A stretch of DNA of 64,000 nt. Origin: an uncultured Paracoccaceae bacterium. GTDB lineage: Bacteria; Pseudomonadota; Alphaproteobacteria; Rhodobacterales; Rhodobacteraceae. Location: assembly GCA_947492825.1 (NCBI GenBank), contig CANLNT010000001.1:1674001-1738000 (forward strand), in the 5' to 3' direction. Position 1 is the stretch's first letter, and each line of letters opens with the position of its first letter. Below are positions 61,710-64,000 of this stretch, piece by piece. A program made the position numbers and the translations under genes. The notes beneath the pieces were generated by a model. That model had not been told where the DNA came from. It did no database searches and saw only the letters and a list, made by a program, of their open reading frames with translations.

Positions 61710-61987
61710 CAAGCGCCGCCAAAGAGCCACCGGTAACCGATCACGCCCGCAACGGCGACAACGATCAACAACCCCAAAATGACCCAGAACGAGAAGATCG
61801 CCCCGAAGAACCCACCAACTGCCGCCCCGCCAAGCGCGTAGACAAGCGAAGGTGCCGCTGCCGAGGCACTGACCGTGCTGTAGAAATATCCCAGCAGCCC
61901 GCCCAAAAGCGCCCCAACCAAACCCGTTACAATCCGCGTCCATTTGGTGCCTTCGGTGCCTGTGACCAGATCAAAATCGTCCAACAT
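61709..61987 (-). CDS. Small two/three-helix membrane protein in the nuo operon
   Basis: A 92-residue protein starting MLDDFDLVTGTEGTKWTRIV, then Gly-rich helices (GLVGALLGGLLGYFYSTV; LVYALGGAAVGGFFGAIFSF; ILGLLIVVAVAGVIGYRWLF). A GTG four codons upstream, overlapping the previous stop as GTGA, is an alternative start. Gly-zipper-like helices suggest packing in the inner membrane. Family unknown. Confidence 0.68.
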   Translation of the reverse strand: MLDDFDLVTGTEGTKWTRIVTGLVGALLGGLLGYFYSTVSASAAAPSLVYALGGAAVGGFFGAIFSFWVILGLLIVVAVAGVIGYRWLFGGA

Positions 61988-61995
61988 CGCAATTC

Positions 61996-62595
61996 TCACT
62001 CAACTGAAACACGCGGTGTTGCCAACAGCTCGTCTGACGCATCACCATCATGCGGCAGTTTCGCAAAGGTCCCATTCAATTCACCTTCAATTGGCTTCAG
62101 AAACGACCCGGCCATTGTCCCTTGGGCAATCTCACGCTCGGCATCCTTGCAATCATCCACCAGCCCCCTGCGACCGACCATCCCAATTGCCCGCGTTCCG
62201 ATATCGACCGTCACACCTGCGTTCCGTATCAGGAAACCGGTATCAACGTCAGGCGCTGACAGCCCATCGTAGCCGTTTGCAACAACTTGCTCTGCGGTCA
62301 CATCAATTCCCAGGCGCTGGTGAATACCTTCAAGTGTCGCTGGATCGTCAACCGCCAACCGTTCCATTTCGTCTTCAAAGAACCGCATTTGACCGTCTCG
62401 CGCAGCCTCATCAAACGAATATGCGGGACAGCCCTCCGCGGCACGTCGGGCTGTACTGCTCGCGATAATGGTGTCCACAAAGAGTTGATACCCCACGGCA
62501 GGGGTCTCGACAAAACCACGTTCAAGCTCAACAGGGCGTGGGGCGACGTCACAGGCCGTAAGGGCCAAAAGTGCGATGGCCCCGCGTCGCATCAC
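61996..62595 (-). CDS. Lipoprotein related to the DUF5333-like protein
   Basis: A 199-residue predicted lipoprotein: [20 protein letters not shown] with lipobox LTAC. Mature part has [20 protein letters not shown] and ends near [20 protein letters not shown], which parallels [19 protein letters not shown] of the protein at 59948-60352; helical spacing and the two Cys also match. I infer distant paralogy. It overlaps the nuoF stop by ATGA. Confidence 0.72.
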   Translation of the reverse strand: MMRRGAIALLALTACDVAPRPVELERGFVETPAVGYQLFVDTIIASSTARRAAEGCPAYSFDEAARDGQMRFFEDEMERLAVDDPATLEGIHQRLGIDVTAEQVVANGYDGLSAPDVDTGFLIRNAGVTVDIGTRAIGMVGRRGLVDDCKDAEREIAQGTMAGSFLKPIEGELNGTFAKLPHDGDASDELLATPRVSVE

Positions 62596-63878
62596 TCCGC
62601 CGCGACGCCCACCCGCTTGTGGGCGATCCGGTCTTCGATCTCGTCGCGGAAATTCTTGATAAGCCCCTGAATCGGCCAGGCCGCCGCATCGCCAAGCGCG
62701 CAGATCGTATGACCCTCAACCTGCTTGGTCACGTCAAACAGCATGTCGATCTCTTCGGGGCGCGCGTCGCCTTCGACCAGTCGCTTCATCACCCGCATCA
62801 TCCAGCCGGTGCCTTCGCGGCAGGGCGTGCACTGACCACATGACTCGTGCTTGTAGAACTTCGACAACCGCCAGATCGCCTTGATCATGTCGACCGAGTT
62901 ATCCATCACGATCACCGCCGCTGTGCCAAGGCCTGACCCCAGCTCACCGCGTAGGTAATCAAAGTCCATGATCGCGTCCTTCATGTGCTCTCCGCGCACA
63001 CAAGGCACCGACGACCCGCCGGGGATGACAGCCTTGAGGTTATCCCACCCACCGCGAATACCGCCGCAGTGTTTCTCGATCAACTCTTCAAACGGGATCG
63101 ACATCTCTTCTTCAACCACACAAGGGTTGTTGACGTGGCCCGAGATCGCAAAGAGCTTGGTGCCCGCATTGTTCGGACGGCCCATGCCCGCAAACCATGC
63201 ACCGCCCCGGCGCAAGATCGTTGGCACAACAGCAATCGATTCCACGTTGTTCACCGTGGTCGGGCAACCATAAAGCCCCGCACCCGCCGGGAACGGTGGC
63301 TTCATCCGGGGCATGCCCTTTTTGCCCTCAAGGCTTTCCAGCAGCGCGGTTTCTTCGCCGCAAATGTATGCCCCCGCGCCATGGGCCAAATAGATGTCGA
63401 AATCCCAGCCCGACTTGGCCGCGTTCTTACCGACCAGCCCAGCGGCATAAGCCTCATCAATGGCGTGTTGCAGCGCCTCTTTCTCGCGGATGTACTCACC
63501 ACGAATGTAGATGTAGCAAGCATTCGCATTCATCGCGAAGCTCGCGATCAGGCAACCTTCGATCAGCGTATGCGGATCATGGCGCATGATCTCGCGGTCT
63601 TTACATGTGCCGGGTTCAGATTCGTCAGCGTTCACAACCAGATAGGCTGGACGACCGTCGCTTTCCTTCGGCATGAACGACCATTTCAAACCTGTTGGGA
63701 AACCAGCACCGCCGCGCCCGCGCAAACCGCTGGCCTTCATCTCGTCAATGATCCAGTCCCGGCCCTTTTTGATGATGCCTGCCGTGCCATCCCAATGGCC
63801 CCGCGCCTGCGCGCCTTTCAGCGTGCGGTCGTGCATCCCGTAAAGGTTGGTGAAAATGCGGTCCTGATCTTTGAGCAT
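62592..63878 (-). CDS. nuoF: NADH-quinone oxidoreductase subunit F
   Basis: A 428-residue subunit binding FMN, NADH and cluster N3. The FMN/NADH loop is [20 protein letters not shown], with [19 protein letters not shown]; the 4Fe-4S ligands are in [16 protein letters not shown] and [12 protein letters not shown]. This is the electron entry point of complex I. It is preceded by a small membrane protein; nuoE should be beyond the right edge. Confidence 0.97.
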   Translation of the reverse strand: MLKDQDRIFTNLYGMHDRTLKGAQARGHWDGTAGIIKKGRDWIIDEMKASGLRGRGGAGFPTGLKWSFMPKESDGRPAYLVVNADESEPGTCKDREIMRHDPHTLIEGCLIASFAMNANACYIYIRGEYIREKEALQHAIDEAYAAGLVGKNAAKSGWDFDIYLAHGAGAYICGEETALLESLEGKKGMPRMKPPFPAGAGLYGCPTTVNNVESIAVVPTILRRGGAWFAGMGRPNNAGTKLFAISGHVNNPCVVEEEMSIPFEELIEKHCGGIRGGWDNLKAVIPGGSSVPCVRGEHMKDAIMDFDYLRGELGSGLGTAAVIVMDNSVDMIKAIWRLSKFYKHESCGQCTPCREGTGWMMRVMKRLVEGDARPEEIDMLFDVTKQVEGHTICALGDAAAWPIQGLIKNFRDEIEDRIAHKRVGVAAE

Positions 63879-63894
63879 CAGATACGTTCCCTTG

Positions 63895-64000
63895 CTAGCT
63901 ACGTGTCTTTTGCCACAGCTTCCACGTGACGACCAGTGACCAAATGAACGCAGCCAAGGATATCAGGTAGAACAGAATTTCAAACTTCGGGGCAAGGCCC
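63895..64000 (-). CDS. Small membrane protein C-terminus, DUF5337-like (cut by window edge)
   Basis: Thirty-four codons are visible before [23 protein letters not shown], then [14 protein letters not shown]. It is one transmembrane helix with a basic cytoplasmic tail. The place just upstream of nuoF and the tail pattern fit the small DUF5337 proteins I recall from Rhodobacteraceae nuo operons. The N-terminus is outside the window, so the family call is tentative. Confidence 0.55.
   Translation of the reverse strand, partial: GLAPKFEILFYLISLAAFIWSLVVTWKLWQKTRS

Noticed and set aside
1-64000. tRNA, rRNA, CRISPR, insertion sequence, prophage or integron elements
   Set aside because: I looked for cloverleaf ends, regularly spaced repeats, transposase or integrase motifs and found none that hold up.

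Overview
The window looks like a chromosomal segment of a Rhodobacteraceae (Roseobacter-group) alphaproteobacterium. The evidence is gene content and order: yajC-secD-secF followed directly by a Mth938-type gene and ccmABCDG; ccmI-ruvX-DUF1289; a soxBDAG sarcosine oxidase set; Hint-domain and VPLPA-CTERM type proteins; and a nuo operon carrying the accessory genes usual in this family. Base composition is around 60% G+C with dense packing and many 1-8 bp stop/start overlaps. Genus is not determined; Loktanella/Yoonia/Octadecabacter-like is a guess. I see no tRNA, rRNA, CRISPR array, insertion sequence, integrase or phage module. No stretch above 300 bp lacks a gene.

Layout. 1-640: a SnoaL-like fragment head-to-head with a small LuxR-type regulator. 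679-6640 (minus): yajC-secD-secF, Mth938-like, then ccmA-B-C-D-G (Sec export plus System I cytochrome c maturation). 6929-13659: serS, a DUF2235 hydrolase, a TspO-like membrane protein, then the minus-strand unit TPR protein-bamB-der. 13833-25798: an RND efflux pair with operator-like dyads upstream, a Bcr/CflA-type MFS exporter, an Atm1-type ABC exporter with a LysM protein, a LOG protein, a PLP dehydratase, and sodB with a clear terminator. 25882-31681 (minus): soxB, then a small membrane protein and soxD-A-G. 31875-33765: ccmI-ruvX-DUF1289. 33762-36787 (minus): an atypical SDR, an AlkC-type DNA glycosylase and an orphan Fbp-type ATPase. 36918-39886: a Hint protein facing three tandem divergent paralogous lipoproteins. 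40149-45511 (plus): prfC, a shortened VPLPA-CTERM ORF, a lipoprotein, a conserved unknown, an RhlE-like helicase and a secreted protein. 45549-64000 (minus): nuoF...nuoN running into birA-coaX-rnj.

How the genes work together. The nuo genes encode most of the membrane arm (H, J, K, L, M, N) and part of the peripheral arm (F, G, I) of NADH dehydrogenase; nuoA-E would lie past the right edge. Seven small genes lie between nuoF and nuoG or flank nuoG/nuoH/nuoI, and two carboxymuconolactone-decarboxylase-like genes are coupled by ATGA overlaps between nuoI and nuoJ. The ccm genes mature the c-type cytochromes of the same respiratory chain; ccmI is unlinked from ccmABCDG. SoxBDAG would demethylate sarcosine to glycine, releasing H2O2 and a one-carbon unit.

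Most distinctive points: the accessory cargo of the nuo operon, including duplicated DUF3291 genes, a probable diverged DUF5333 pair and a low-G+C insert; a 45-bp double palindrome between nuoJ and nuoK; the three-lipoprotein array with a start-codon-proximal hairpin; the VPLPA-CTERM remnant fused tightly behind prfC; and an RND pump with an enlarged central linker holding two extra hydrophobic segments. I did not find a clearly new defence or biosynthetic system; these are leads of moderate strength.
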